From Diphasiastrum complanatum (Eukaryota; Streptophyta; Lycopodiopsida; Lycopodiales; Lycopodiaceae), in the NCBI GenBank assembly GCA_029204225.1, contig CM055111.1:6774854-6838853 (forward strand): a DNA stretch of 64,000 nt, in the 5' to 3' direction. Within the stretch, counting starts at the first letter, position 1, and each line of letters begins with the position of its first letter. Below, in pieces: positions 1-13,933 of the stretch. The position numbers and the translations under genes were made by a program. The notes beneath the pieces were generated by a model. The model ran no database searches. It was given only the letters and a program-made list of their open reading frames with translations, and was not told the DNA's origin.

Positions 1-2664
1 ATTAGTTGCAAGTGATTGGGCTGATTGGTTGTCACAATAGATGATAGGGATCTCCTCCTCCATGAAATGAAGCTCCACCAATAGCCTTTTGAGCCACAAG
101 ACCTCCTTGCATGTTGATGTCAAGGCCTTGTATTCGGATTCTATGGAAGATAGGGAGATGGTAGCTTGCTTTTTGGAAAGCCATGATACTACTCCATCAC
201 ATAGAAAGGTGGCAAAGGCACTTGTTGATCTTCTATCCACTTTGTCACCTGCAAAATCCAAGTCACTATAGGCTCTTAAGCCAAGATTAGTTCCTCTATA
301 CAAAATACCAAAATTCTTAGTGAATGAAATGTATCTAAGAACTCTTTTGGCCATCTTCCAATGTGAAACTAGAGGACTTTGCATGAATTGGCTTAACTTT
401 CCAACACTATAACTAAGATCAGGTCTAGTTATAGCTAAATAGATCAAGGAGCCAATAAGCCTTCTATATAATGTGATGTCCTCAAAGGATGCTTCATCAC
501 AACCAATAGATGCTTTTACATGTTGCTCCATTGGTGTCTCAATGCCTTTACAATTCTTCATTCCAAATCTATCTAGGATGGATGTAGCATATTTAGATTG
601 AGAAATGAAGCTAAAATCACATCCTCTAATAACCTCTATTCCAAGAATGAAGCTCAATAGGCCGAGATCTACCATCTTAAACTCTTTTGCTAAAGCAATT
701 TTTACATCTCTAATTCCATCTAGATCATTACCACTCAAGATAATGTCATCTACATACAAAACAAGAATAATGATCATGCCATCATGAAAACTTATATACA
801 ATGATGGATCATAGGCACTCATTACAAAATCGATAGAAATGAGAAAAGAGTTTAGCCTAGAGTACCATGCTCTAGGTGCTTGCTTGAGCCCATAAAGGCT
901 CTTCTTCAAAAAACACACCTTTCCTTCATGCTTTGCCTTGATGAAGCCCTCGGGTTGCCTCATGTAGATCTCTTCCTCCAAATAACCATTGAGGAATGCA
1001 TTTGTGAAGTCAAGTTGGAATAGCTCCCAATTGAAGGTTGTAGCAAGACTAATGATCAACCTGATAGTAACAAGCTTAGCCACAGGAGCAAAAGTCTCAT
1101 CATAATCAATGCCTTTGGTTTGTAAAAAACCTTTGGCAACAAGCCTAGCTTTATGCTTTCTTATTGATCCATCTTGATTATACTTCAATCTAAACACCCA
1201 CTTGCAATCAAGAGGTTTCTTCCCTTGAGGAAGATCCACAAGATCCCAAGTATGATTCTCAATAAGAGCATCATACTCTACTTGCATAGCATCCATCCAA
1301 CTTTTAGACTTACAAGCATCTTCATAGCATGTTTGCTCATCTAACATTGAAGTAAGAAAGGTGTAAGATGTGAAAGATGATGAGCCTTCCCTTTGATCAC
1401 CTTGACCATCATAGGTGAGCCTCAATGGCTCGGATCTTGCCCTTATAAATCTTCTTGGAGTTCTTGGAGTTCTTGCATCTTGAGGTGGATCCTCAAGTTC
1501 TTCTTCACTTGGAAGCTCCTCCTCCATCCTAGCATGATCCTTGGCATCAAGATAATTAGTAGCATTATCATCCAAATCACAAGCATGTCCTTCATAAAAA
1601 ATAACATCCCTACTCACTATCACCTTGCTAGTGATGGGATTGAAGACTCTATAACCTTTGCTATTCTCACCATTTCCCACAAAGATGCCTTTGATGGATG
1701 TTGCATCATCCTTCATTCTCTTATCCAAGGATTGGTGTACATAGCAAGTGGATCCAAAAACTTTGAGATCCTTGAGATTGGGCTTCTCTCCAAATAGAGC
1801 TTCAAATGGTGTGATTCCTCCAATGGCTTGGTTTGGCAATCTATTGCACAAATAGTTAGCACATGTTATTGCTTCACCCCAACATGGTTTGGATAGAGAA
1901 GCATCTAGCCTTAAGGCCTTAGCACACTCACAAAGAGATCTATTTCTTCTCTCACTCAATCCATTTTGTTGAGGGGTGTATGGACATGACAACTCCCTCT
2001 TTATGCCATTAGAACTACAAAAGTCAATCAACTTATTGGAGATATATTCACCTCCATTATCACTCCTTAATACCTTAATCTTGGTACTAAGTTGATTCTC
2101 TACCAAAGTCTTGAACTTTACAAAAGAATCAAACACCATTGATTTGCTAGACAAGAGGTACATCCAACAAAATCTGGAATAGTCATCAATGAAGATTACA
2201 TCGTACTTGGCACCACCATTAGACTCATGTGAAAAACTATGAACATCCGAATGGATGAGTTCAAGAGGAGAGTTTGATCTTGATGTAGATCTTGAGAAGG
2301 GTAGTTTGTGAGCCTTTGAGAGGTTGCATGCTTCACATCTCTTCCCACACTTTGACAAATGCTTGGGGAGTCCAACTACAAGCTCCTTTGCAACCATAGA
2401 TTCCATGGCTTTGTAGTTGGGGTGGCCCAACCTTTTGTGCCACAGTTCCACCTTTGATAGCTCCACCTTTGCCAAGTTAACACTCTCCACTGCAATATTA
2501 GCATCAAGCTTAAACAATCTACCTTGCTTAAAGCCTTTGGCTATACATTCATCATTTCTAAGGATGGAACAAACTCCATGCTTAGATTGTACATCTAGGC
2601 CATTATCCATTAACTGGCCAACACTAAGCAAATTCTTGGTTAACTTAGGAACATAAAGAACATA
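1..2664 (-). CDS. Element A pol: integrase, reverse transcriptase, RNase H (888 open codons, partial)
   Basis: I translated this strand from 2664 to base 1 and saw no stop codon. Landmarks in order are: GAG-pre-integrase motif LWHKRLGHPNYKAM near 2440; integrase acidic residues in LIHSDVHS (about 2250), LRSDNGGEY (about 2065) and TPQQNGLSERRN (about 1975); linker ending RTPRTPRRF near 1445; RT start WMDAMQVEYDALI near 1290; FLNGYLEEEIYM near 975; SLYGLKQAPRAWY near 890; catalytic YVDD at 756-745; TPMEQ near 535; and RNase H motifs SDLDFAGD (about 265) and ESEYKAL (about 140). All expected catalytic residues seen are present. The frame has no start of its own because it belongs to a gag-pol fusion broken near 2800 and 2667. 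Confidence 0.9.
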
Positions 2665-2719
2665 TCAAGATTCATCCTTTTGGATGATCCCACATACAAG
2701 GGAATTGTTCGTATTCCAC

Positions 2720-3751
2720 TTATCTTACATTCTTGACTACTTGCAGTATAGATTGATCTATGTAAGTCATTGTAAGAAAGTAAGGTGGAGAATATGTCCT
2801 TTGATATGTCATGTGGGAACTTGCCCCACTATCAATCCACCAAGAATCATTGGTGTTGCTCTTGGATGATCGTGTTTTGTTGGAAAACATCAAGGATGAC
2901 TCTTCATCCTCTTCCTCCTCCTGATGTGCAATGTTGCTTTGTTTGCTCTCTTGTTCCTTCTTCTTCTTGAGACATTCTGATGCAAAATGTCCTTTCTTTC
3001 CATAGAAAAGACATTTGTACTTGGACTTGTCTTTGATCTTGCCCTTTGAGCTTGAAGCCTCATCCTCCTCCTTGGTCTCCTTGAAGTGCTTCTTCTTGCC
3101 ATTGGTCTTCTTCTTGCTTTTGAATGAGAAATTAGCTTTCTCATCAACATCCTGCAGAGAAATAGCATTCATTCTTGCATTGGTATGCAACATCCTATAC
3201 TCTTCAGCTACTAATACACTGTGTAGCTTTTCTATAGTAGGCAAAGTGTCTTGGATTGCGAAGCTTTGGACCAAATTTGTAAAGCCACTCCCTAGACCAT
3301 TGAGGACAATATGAACAAGCTCACTATCTTGAATCTTCTCTCCAATGGAAGCTAACATAATCTTGATTCTAAGCACATAATCTTGTGCACTCTCATCACT
3401 CCTCTTCATGCTTTGTAGAATCTGATTCCTAAGCATGAGAACCCTCGAAGTGTTACTAGACTCATAGATAGATTTTAAAGATTCCCGAGCCTCTTTAGCA
3501 CTCTTACATGATGATACTTCCCTTAAAAGATCATTGCTTACATTCATCTTAATACAGTGAAGTGCAAGCCTAGACCTCTTCTTGTATCTCATTAATTCAT
3601 GTGCACCTAGAGGTTCATTTTCATCATCTATTAGAAACTCATAAATATCCTGGAGCACCATTAGTGACTCCATCCTCACTTTCCAAATAGCATAATTGGT
3701 AGAATTTAACCTCTCACTAGCTTCTAGAAGGTAGGCTCCCACTGATCCCAT
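2720..3751 (-). CDS. Element A gag with start of protease, frame-broken at its 3' end
   Basis: 343 codons starting at MGSVGAYLL, the same start as in element B. The N-terminal two thirds is a copia gag (UBN2/DUF4219-type), with the motifs NYAIWKVRMESL and FAIQDTLPTIEKLHSVLVAEEYR. A lysine-rich linker follows, then a zinc knuckle at about 3017-2976 that reads C-LFY-GKKGH-FASE-C. The second cysteine of the CX2CX4HX4C pattern is tyrosine here, whereas elements B, C and G keep it. The aspartic protease motif WWIDSGASSHM lies at about 2840-2808. Just after it the frame is lost by a one-base change, and the last 25 or so residues are out-of-frame sequence. A short in-frame deletion after VLRIK is also visible against B. 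Confidence 0.9.
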   Translation of the reverse strand: MGSVGAYLLEASERLNSTNYAIWKVRMESLMVLQDIYEFLIDDENEPLGAHELMRYKKRSRLALHCIKMNVSNDLLREVSSCKSAKEARESLKSIYESSNTSRVLMLRNQILQSMKRSDESAQDYVLRIKIMLASIGEKIQDSELVHIVLNGLGSGFTNLVQSFAIQDTLPTIEKLHSVLVAEEYRMLHTNARMNAISLQDVDEKANFSFKSKKKTNGKKKHFKETKEEDEASSSKGKIKDKSKYKCLFYGKKGHFASECLKKKKEQESKQSNIAHQEEEEDEESSLMFSNKTRSSKSNTNDSWWIDSGASSHMTYQRTYSPPYFLTMTYIDQSILQVVKNVR

Positions 3752-4370
3752 CTTACTAGCAAGATTCTACACACAAGATATAGATTTGTTTGGACCTGAA
3801 ACTCACAAAGGTTTCTAACTTGCAATGTTTCACTCAAATGTTGACTTCTAATCCAACAGATGGATTTGTAATCACAGTTCTATCACTCCCTCACAAGCTG
3901 GAATGAAGATAAGATGAGATGAAAACTACACTCAAGCAATTCTTGCCAATCTTGGCTATTCTTGGACAAAAAACCAACTCTATCTCTCTCATTCACTTTG
4001 ATGTACTTTCAAGACCTGGTTTCCACTTTAGGAATGTCTGAAATCAGCTTAGATTAATTAGTTTTCATGAAACAAATTCAAAACTAATCAATGGCAGGTG
4101 ATCTTGGTAGCTTATCCTAGGATTTGCACCTAAAATTACATCAAACTGACACCAGATGAATTTTCTATGATCCAATGAATATGGGTTATTAAATGCTGGT
4201 TCAGAGATGCCCACACGTGTGAACAATACGGATTTTGATCCTGAAAAATTTTGGGATCAAATCCCCTCACCAAAACCTGGATACCAGCTCGCCCTTCCAA
4301 TACTAGCTTTTTGCACCAAAACCTGCTAAAACTGGATTAGATTCAAACACAGATCAATGGCCTTGTACTT

Positions 4371-4383
4371 GGCTCTGATACCA
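4371..4383 (-). other. Primer-binding site of element A
   Basis: On the minus strand this reads TGGTATCAGAGCC, complementary to the 3' end of plant initiator-Met tRNA, directly after the LTR end (...TTTTCACA). Confidence 0.88.
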
Positions 4384-4835
4384 TGTGAAAAGTACAGTAC
4401 TAAGGACCATAAATGGATCTTTGAATGATCCACAAGGTGATTGTATGCTTGTTAAACAATCTATCAGAAACTAGTCATCAGAAAACAAGATCTAGTTTAG
4501 CAGCTTGATAGGAAACAAGTAGAGACAATCAAAGCATTGATCAAATAGTCTAATCCAACTCCACACGTGTGGAAATAAGGCTGTAGTATGGCCTGTAGAC
4601 AGTGTTTACAAAGTGCCAAAGCTGGGTTTTATTGGAAATCAAGAGTAATCACCATACAATGAGAGGAAACTCGAGTTTCTCCTTGAGGCTCCAAAAAGTT
4701 TCTATCTTCTCACTATGGAGAATGGGAATACATAGTAAAACACACTTCCTTTGCAAAGTTAGGTGAAAATCCAGCATGTAATAAGGAAGTAGACTCCACT
4801 TTCTTGCCCTAATGTGAAAACCCTAGCCTAGATCC

Positions 4836-5536
4836 TGTGGAGAATTGCCAGAAATTGGCAAATCTAGCTTGATCAAAAACCATGTAGAATAGTGTAAATT
4901 GTGTACACAAGTGGGTCCCACACATGTGAGGCCATGATGCCACATGGGAAACCCATCCTAATGTAGGTTAGTTCAAGTCAAGAGAGTTGGTCATGTCTAT
5001 TTGGTGGTCATCCCTACTTTATAGGACCTACACCTAAGTTTAAGGTGAAAATTTGACCAACTAGCTACCTACCAAGCATAACTCTAGGAAATAGACTAGG
5101 GTTTCATTTTAGGTCAAGGAGAGCGAGTTAACTTCCTTATTACATGCTGGGAATCCACCTAACTTCAAGAAGGAAGTCGAATCTGCTATGTATTCCCTCT
5201 CTCCATAGTGAGAAGATAGAAAATTTTTGGAGCTCATTGGCAATCTCAAGCTAGTTCACTATGTACATTGAGTTTTTGTGATCCAAATGAAACCAGATCA
5301 ATGTCTACTTGTTTCTCAGGTTGAAGGCCGTACTACAGCCTGTGGTACACACGTGTGGTCTCGGATTTCAATGTTGATCAATGCTTTTGATTGTTAATGC
5401 TTGTTGTTTGTCAAACTGCCAATCTAGATCAACTTTTTTGTGTCTAGTTTTTTGATAGATTGTTAAGCAAGCATCCAATCACTCTTGTGGATCTTTTGTA
5501 GATCCATTTATGGTCCTAAAGTACAGTACTTTCACA
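4836..5536 (+). repeat. 5' LTR of element B
   Basis: 701 bp, TG...CA ends, with a TATA-like CTTTATAGG in its first third. Differs from the right LTR at about 15 positions. Confidence 0.94.
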
Positions 5537-5549
5537 TGGTATCAGAGCC
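5537..5549 (+). other. Primer-binding site of element B
   Basis: TGGTATCAGAGCC begins at the first base after the LTR and is complementary to the initiator-Met tRNA 3' end. Confidence 0.93.
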
Positions 5550-5971
5550 AAGTACAAGAGCATAAGCCATTGATCTAATGCAAATCCATTTTTAGCAAGT
5601 TTTGGTGCTAAAAACTAGTATTGAGAGGGCAAGCTAGAATCTTGATTTTGGTGAGGAGATTTGATCCCAAACTTGGTAGGGGTCAAAATCCGTACTGTCC
5701 ACATGTGTGGGCACCTCTGAACCTGCATTTAATGCATGGTATTCATTTGATCCAAAAAAATTCAATTTGTGAGCTGTTGGTGTAATTTTTGGTGGAGATC
5801 CTAGGATAATCTACCAAGATCATTTGCCATTGATTAGATTTGAATTTGTTTCATGGAATCTAATTAATCTAGGCTGAGTTCAAGTCCTATTAAGGTTTCA
5901 AACAGGTCTTGAAAGTACACCAAGAAGGAAGAAAGAGATTAAGTCATTTTTTTGTCCAAAAATAGCCAAAA

Positions 5972-6319
5972 TTGGCAAGATTTGATTGTAAGTAGATTTC
6001 ACATCATCTTATCTTCATTCCAACTTTGTGAGGGAGTGCTAGAACTGAGATTATAAGTCCATTTGTTGGATTAGATATCTAATTTGAGTGAAAAACTACA
6101 AGAGAGAGACCTTAGTGAGTTTCTAGAGACAATCAAATCCATTTCTTGGCAAGATTTGCTTGAAAGTAGTTTTCATTTCATCTTATCTTCATTCCGGCTT
6201 TGTGAGGGAGTGATAGAACTGTGATTATAACTCCATTTGTTGGATTAGAAATCAAATTTGAGTGAAACACTGCAAGTGTGAGACCTTTGTGAGTTTCAAG
6301 TCAATCAAATCTATTTCTT
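5972..6319 (+). repeat. 174-bp tandem duplication in the leader of element B
   Basis: Two copies begin at TTGGCAAGATTT (5972 and 6146). Each contains the segment CTTTGTGAGGGAGTG and a GTCCATTTG/CTCCATTTG-TTGGATTAGA block. The second copy ends just before the gag start. The copies differ at many positions, so the duplication is older than the insertion. Confidence 0.75.
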
Positions 6320-6341
6320 GTTTGTAGAAGTCACTAGTAAG

Positions 6342-7607
6342 ATGGGATCTGCTGGAGCGTACCTTCTAAAAGCTAGTGAGAGGTTGAATTCTACAAATTA
6401 TGCTATTTGGAAGGTTAGAATGGAGTCACTCTTGGTGCTCCAAGACCTTTATGAGTTCTTGATTGAAGATGAAGATGAACCTTTAGGTGCACGAGAGTTA
6501 GCTAGATACAAGAAGAGATCTAGGCTTGCACTTCATTGTGTGAAGATGAATGTGAGCAATGATTTGTTGAGAGAAGTATCAACATGTACTAGTGCTAAAG
6601 AGGCTTGGGAGTCTTTAAAATCAATCTATGAGTCTAGCAACACTTCTAGAGTTCTTATGCTTAGAAATCAAATTTTGCAAAGCATGAGAAGAAGTGAGGA
6701 GAGTGCACAGGATTATGTACTCAGAATCAAGTCTCTAAATAGGGAGTTGGCTTCCATTGGAGAGAAGATTCATGATGGAGAGCTTGTACACATTGTCCTT
6801 AATGGTCTAGGAGATGACTTTGCAAATTCGGTCCAAAGTTTTGCCATCCAAGACACTTTGCCAACTATAGAAAAATTTCACAGTGTATTAGTGGCTGAAG
6901 AGTGTAGGATGCTCCATGCAAAATCTAGGATGAGTTCCTTGTCTTTGCAGGATGGTGATGAGAAAGCCAATTTCTCAGTCAAGGGCAAAAATAAGACCAA
7001 TGGAAAGAAGAAGCATCCAAAGGAGGCCAAAGAAGAGGATGATGCATCAAGCTCAAAGGGCAAGTCAAAGCAAAAATGCTTCTTTTGTGAAAAGAAGGGG
7101 CATTATGCATCTGAATGCTACAAGAGGCTAAGAGCACAAGTGGAGGAGGACAAACAAGGAAACCTCTCAAAGGAGGAGGAGGAGGATGAAGTAGATGTAT
7201 TCTTGATGGCATCTACATCCTCACCAACAAGCAATAGCAATTCAAGAGACAATTGGTGGATCGACAGTGGGGCTAGCTCCCACATGTCTTGTGAAAAGGA
7301 CTTTTTCTCAACCTTACACTCTTTCAATGCTGCTAAAAAGTTTGTCTTTACTGTAAATGATGAAGAGTGTAGGATAGATGGTGTTGGTACCATCTCTTTG
7401 TGTCTAGAATCCTCAAAATGCATGGATCTAGAAAATGTCCTTTATGTACCATCAATCACCAAGAATATGCTTAGTGTTGGTCTACTCTTAGAAAGTGGTT
7501 TGGATGTCCACTTTAAGCATGGTGTTTGCTTCATCTTGAAGAATGATGTTTGCATTGCAAAGGGATTTAAACATGGAAGATTGTTTAAGTTGCTTTTGAG
7601 AGAATGA
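6342..7607 (+). CDS. Element B gag with protease (copia)
   Basis: The first ATG is at 6318, but the family start MGS-AGAYLL at 6342 matches element A and is preferred, giving 421 codons. The gag core is very close to that of A (NYAIWKVRMESLLVLQDLYEF, SNTSRVLMLRNQILQS). Next come a complete zinc knuckle CFFCEKKGHYASEC at about 7077-7118, an acidic linker, protease motif WWIDSGASSHMS near 7255-7290, and the conserved VLYVPSITKNMLSVG stretch near 7438-7482. The frame ends at TGA soon after GRLFKL, where other copies continue into the pre-integrase domain; a small indel there explains the stop. It overlaps the next ORF by four bases (ATGA). Gag would form the particle that packages the element RNA. 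Confidence 0.9.
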   Translation: MGSAGAYLLKASERLNSTNYAIWKVRMESLLVLQDLYEFLIEDEDEPLGARELARYKKRSRLALHCVKMNVSNDLLREVSTCTSAKEAWESLKSIYESSNTSRVLMLRNQILQSMRRSEESAQDYVLRIKSLNRELASIGEKIHDGELVHIVLNGLGDDFANSVQSFAIQDTLPTIEKFHSVLVAEECRMLHAKSRMSSLSLQDGDEKANFSVKGKNKTNGKKKHPKEAKEEDDASSSKGKSKQKCFFCEKKGHYASECYKRLRAQVEEDKQGNLSKEEEEDEVDVFLMASTSSPTSNSNSRDNWWIDSGASSHMSCEKDFFSTLHSFNAAKKFVFTVNDEECRIDGVGTISLCLESSKCMDLENVLYVPSITKNMLSVGLLLESGLDVHFKHGVCFILKNDVCIAKGFKHGRLFKLLLRE

Positions 7608-8485
7608 GCTTGGCAAAGGAGGAGATCACTCAAGAGGAGATCTTGGCAAAGTGTGATCTTGCTTGCATTGAGGAGGAGCATCAAAAGGAGGAAGATCTTG
7701 AGGATCAGCCTCAAAGCATGAGAGTTCCAAGGGAGTCCTCAATGACAATGGCCGAGTCATCAAATTGCATGCAAATTGTCCATTCAAGTGTGCATCTTGC
7801 AAGGGTGGTGAGCATTGGAGAGTCTACTATCTTTGAATACTTTTTGGAAAGTAGTAGTAGACATGAGGTGACTTGTTTCTTACCTTTAAGATTCATGGTG
7901 TTTATTACTTTGTATGACAAGACAATGAAATGGGTTGCTTTGAAATCTACATTTGTTGTTGATAAAGCAATTTCATTGGATAACTATTTTTGTAATAGTT
8001 TGAATAGAGTCATAAGAGATGAAACATCATTCGCTTTGGAAATCTTTGTGTCCACATGCTTTGTGCATGATCATTACAATGTAAGGACCAAATATTATCC
8101 TATTTCAATGATAGGAATAATGGTAGTGTTTTTCTCTTCAAGTAGAGATTGTAGAATCTACATGTTTTCAACCAAAGAATTTGTCAATGGTGGAAATGTG
8201 ATCTTTCAAGAGTGGAAGATTTGTAAACTTGAAGAAGCACTTTTGGATCAACACCTTATTCAATTCATTGATGGTTTGGAGTCAAGTCAAGTGGAGGAGC
8301 AAGCTCAAGGCCCGAGGACTCCAAGAAGGACCTTGAATATCAAGATGGAATCATCTAGGCTCAATCATATGGATCAAGCAAGGCAAGTTGTCTTTGGAAA
8401 CATTATGTATGCACTTAATAGTTTAATTGATGTATCTTCAAGTGCACAAAATGCCTTGGAATCCATGGCTTGGCATGATGTATAG
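7604..8485 (+). CDS. Element B ORF2: integrase-derived protein lacking the catalytic residues
   Basis: 293 codons, open throughout. It does not match a normal copia pol at first sight, but aligned in order to element A's integrase it shows a colinear, very divergent relationship: VHSSVHL for IHSDVHS, LPLRFMVF for LSSKSMVF, DNYFCNSLNR for ANYLCNRLPN, STCFVH for STCYVH, RDCRIYMFSTKEFVNGGNVI for KGYRVFNPITSKVIVSRDVI, then RTPRRTL in the linker. The segment holding DNGGEY and PQQNG...SERRN is missing, and the first catalytic Asp (HSD) is Ser. So no integrase activity is expected. It stops near where RT should begin (MAWHDV; A has SWMDAM). Whether a protein is made is unknown; being open in so divergent a sequence is notable. 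Confidence 0.7.
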   Translation: MSLAKEEITQEEILAKCDLACIEEEHQKEEDLEDQPQSMRVPRESSMTMAESSNCMQIVHSSVHLARVVSIGESTIFEYFLESSSRHEVTCFLPLRFMVFITLYDKTMKWVALKSTFVVDKAISLDNYFCNSLNRVIRDETSFALEIFVSTCFVHDHYNVRTKYYPISMIGIMVVFFSSSRDCRIYMFSTKEFVNGGNVIFQEWKICKLEEALLDQHLIQFIDGLESSQVEEQAQGPRTPRRTLNIKMESSRLNHMDQARQVVFGNIMYALNSLIDVSSSAQNALESMAWHDV

Positions 8486-8696
8486 TTTTTGAAGTGTGCT
8501 ACATGTATATAGACACATTTGTGGAACATCTTGTAAGGGATCCTTTAAGAGGTGGTGAAAGATCCTTCATGGACATCATTCTCTATTGGAGTCTCAAAAG
8601 TTCCTTGTTTGTAGCTGTATTTTTTAGACACTTCTAAAAGCTTCTATTCATCTATCAAGAGAGTTGTAAATAGATCAAGCTAAATTTGAGGAGGAG

Positions 8697-9397
8697 TGTG
8701 GAGAATTGCCAAAAATTGGCAAATCTAGCTTGATCAAAAACCATGTAGAATAGTGTAAGTTGTGTACACAAGTGGGTCCCACACATGTGAGGCCATGATG
8801 CCACATGGGAAAACCATCCTGATGTAGGTTAGGTCAAGTCAAGAGAGTTGGTCATGTCTATTTGGTGGTCATCCCTACTTTATAGGACCTACACCTAAGT
8901 TTAAGGTGAAAATTTGACCAACTAGCTACCTACCAAGCATAACTCTAGGAAATAGACTAGGGTTTCATTTTAGGTCAAGGAGAGCGAGTTAACTTCCTTA
9001 TTACATGCTGGAAATCCACCTAACTTCAAGAAGGAAGTCGAATTTGCTATGTATTCCCTCTCTCCATAGTGAGAAGATAGAAAATTTTTGGAGCTCATTG
9101 GCAATCTCAAGCTAGTTCACTATGTACATTGAGTTTTTGTGATTCAAATGAAACCAAATCAATTTCTACTTGTTTCTCAGGTTGAAGGCCGTACTACAGC
9201 CTGTAGTACACATGTGTGGGCTCGGATTTCAATGTTGATCAATGCTTTTGATTGTTAATGCTTGTTGTTTGTCAAACTACCAATCTAGATCAACTTTTTT
9301 GTGTCTAGTTTTTTGATAGATTGTTAAGCATGCATCCAATCACTCTTGTGGATCTTTTGTAGATCCATTTATGGTCCTAAAGTACAGTACTTTCACA
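8697..9397 (+). repeat. 3' LTR of element B
   Basis: 701 bp. It follows the purine tract at about 8686-8696 and is followed by the target duplication GATCC. Confidence 0.94.
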
Positions 9398-9648
9398 GAT
9401 CCAAGAGTCATGCTTGGTAGGTGCATGGTAGGTACAAATCTCATCATAAATCATGGTCTAGATCCTACAAAGTAGGAATCACTACCAAATAGACACAACC
9501 ACTCCTCTTGACTCGTGGTAACCTGCTTTAGGTGTGTATGTACAAGTGGCACTTTGGCCATTCAAGTAACCCAGGTCAAAATAGGTGTCAGGTCAAAATA
9601 AGTTTGAGTTGATTTGATCCGCCGACCCAGGCTAGGATTGAAACCCAT
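9398..9648 (-). repeat. Remainder of the element A 5' LTR, outboard of the B insertion
   Basis: On the minus strand this continues the LTR of A. It matches the B LTR in blocks such as TGTCTATTTGGT, CCTACTTT-TAGGA and CTACCAAGCAT, with many differences. The outer end is not sharp. I set it so that the total LTR length equals the 701 bp of B. Confidence 0.6.
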
Positions 9649-13700
<4,052 letters not shown>

Positions 13701-13707
13701 CCCGTGT

Positions 13708-13933
13708 TACAGATTACAGATTAAAGATTATAGATTACAGATTACAAATTACAAATTACAGATTGTAGATTACATATCACACTTTATAGATTACATATTA
13801 TAGATTATTGACTACAGATTATCGATTATAGATTACAGATTACAGATTACAGATTATAGATTATAGATTACAGAATATAGATCACAGATTACAGATTACA
13901 AATTATAGATTGTGGATTACATATTGTAGATCC
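13708..13933. repeat. 7-bp minisatellite, unit AGATTAC
   Basis: About 30 tandem copies of a heptamer, mostly AGATTAC or AGATTAT, with variants such as AAATTAC and AGATTGT. The heptamer length recalls plant telomere repeats (TTTAGGG), but the sequence is different. It ends where the gypsy RNase H fragment begins. Confidence 0.9.

Larger units (their letters stand above)
1..4835 (-). mobile_element. Ty1/copia element A, 5' LTR, leader and gag-pol (runs off the left edge)
   Basis: Reading leftwards on the minus strand, the order is LTR (4835-4384), primer-binding site (4383-4371), leader to about 3752, gag (3751-2720), then protease, integrase, reverse transcriptase and RNase H down to base 1. 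That order (integrase before RT) defines Ty1/copia. The LTR is not finished at 4835: element B is inserted there, and the LTR resumes at 9398. The 3' LTR lies outside the window. Damage visible is two single-base-scale frame breaks, near 2800 and 2667, both around the protease, plus a lost zinc-knuckle cysteine in gag. Otherwise the coding region is open, so this copy is young or only recently inactivated. Confidence 0.93.
4836..9397 (+). mobile_element. Complete non-autonomous Ty1/copia element B, inserted in the LTR of A
   Basis: Two 701-bp LTRs (4836-5536 and 8697-9397) both begin TGTGGAGAATTGCC and end TTTCACA. They are flanked by the 5-bp duplication GATCC (4831-4835 and 9398-9402). A primer-binding site follows the left LTR, and a purine tract (GAGGAGGAG) precedes the right one. 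The internal part is only 3,160 bp. It codes for gag plus protease and one further ORF but has no RT or RNase H, so it cannot be autonomous. By eye I count about 15 differences between the LTRs, roughly 98% identity, so insertion was fairly recent. It lies in opposite orientation to element A. Confidence 0.95.

Noticed and set aside
7604-7607. ATGA overlap as a translational coupling signal in element B
   Set aside because: Comparison with A shows a small indel at this place; termination-reinitiation is not needed to explain it.
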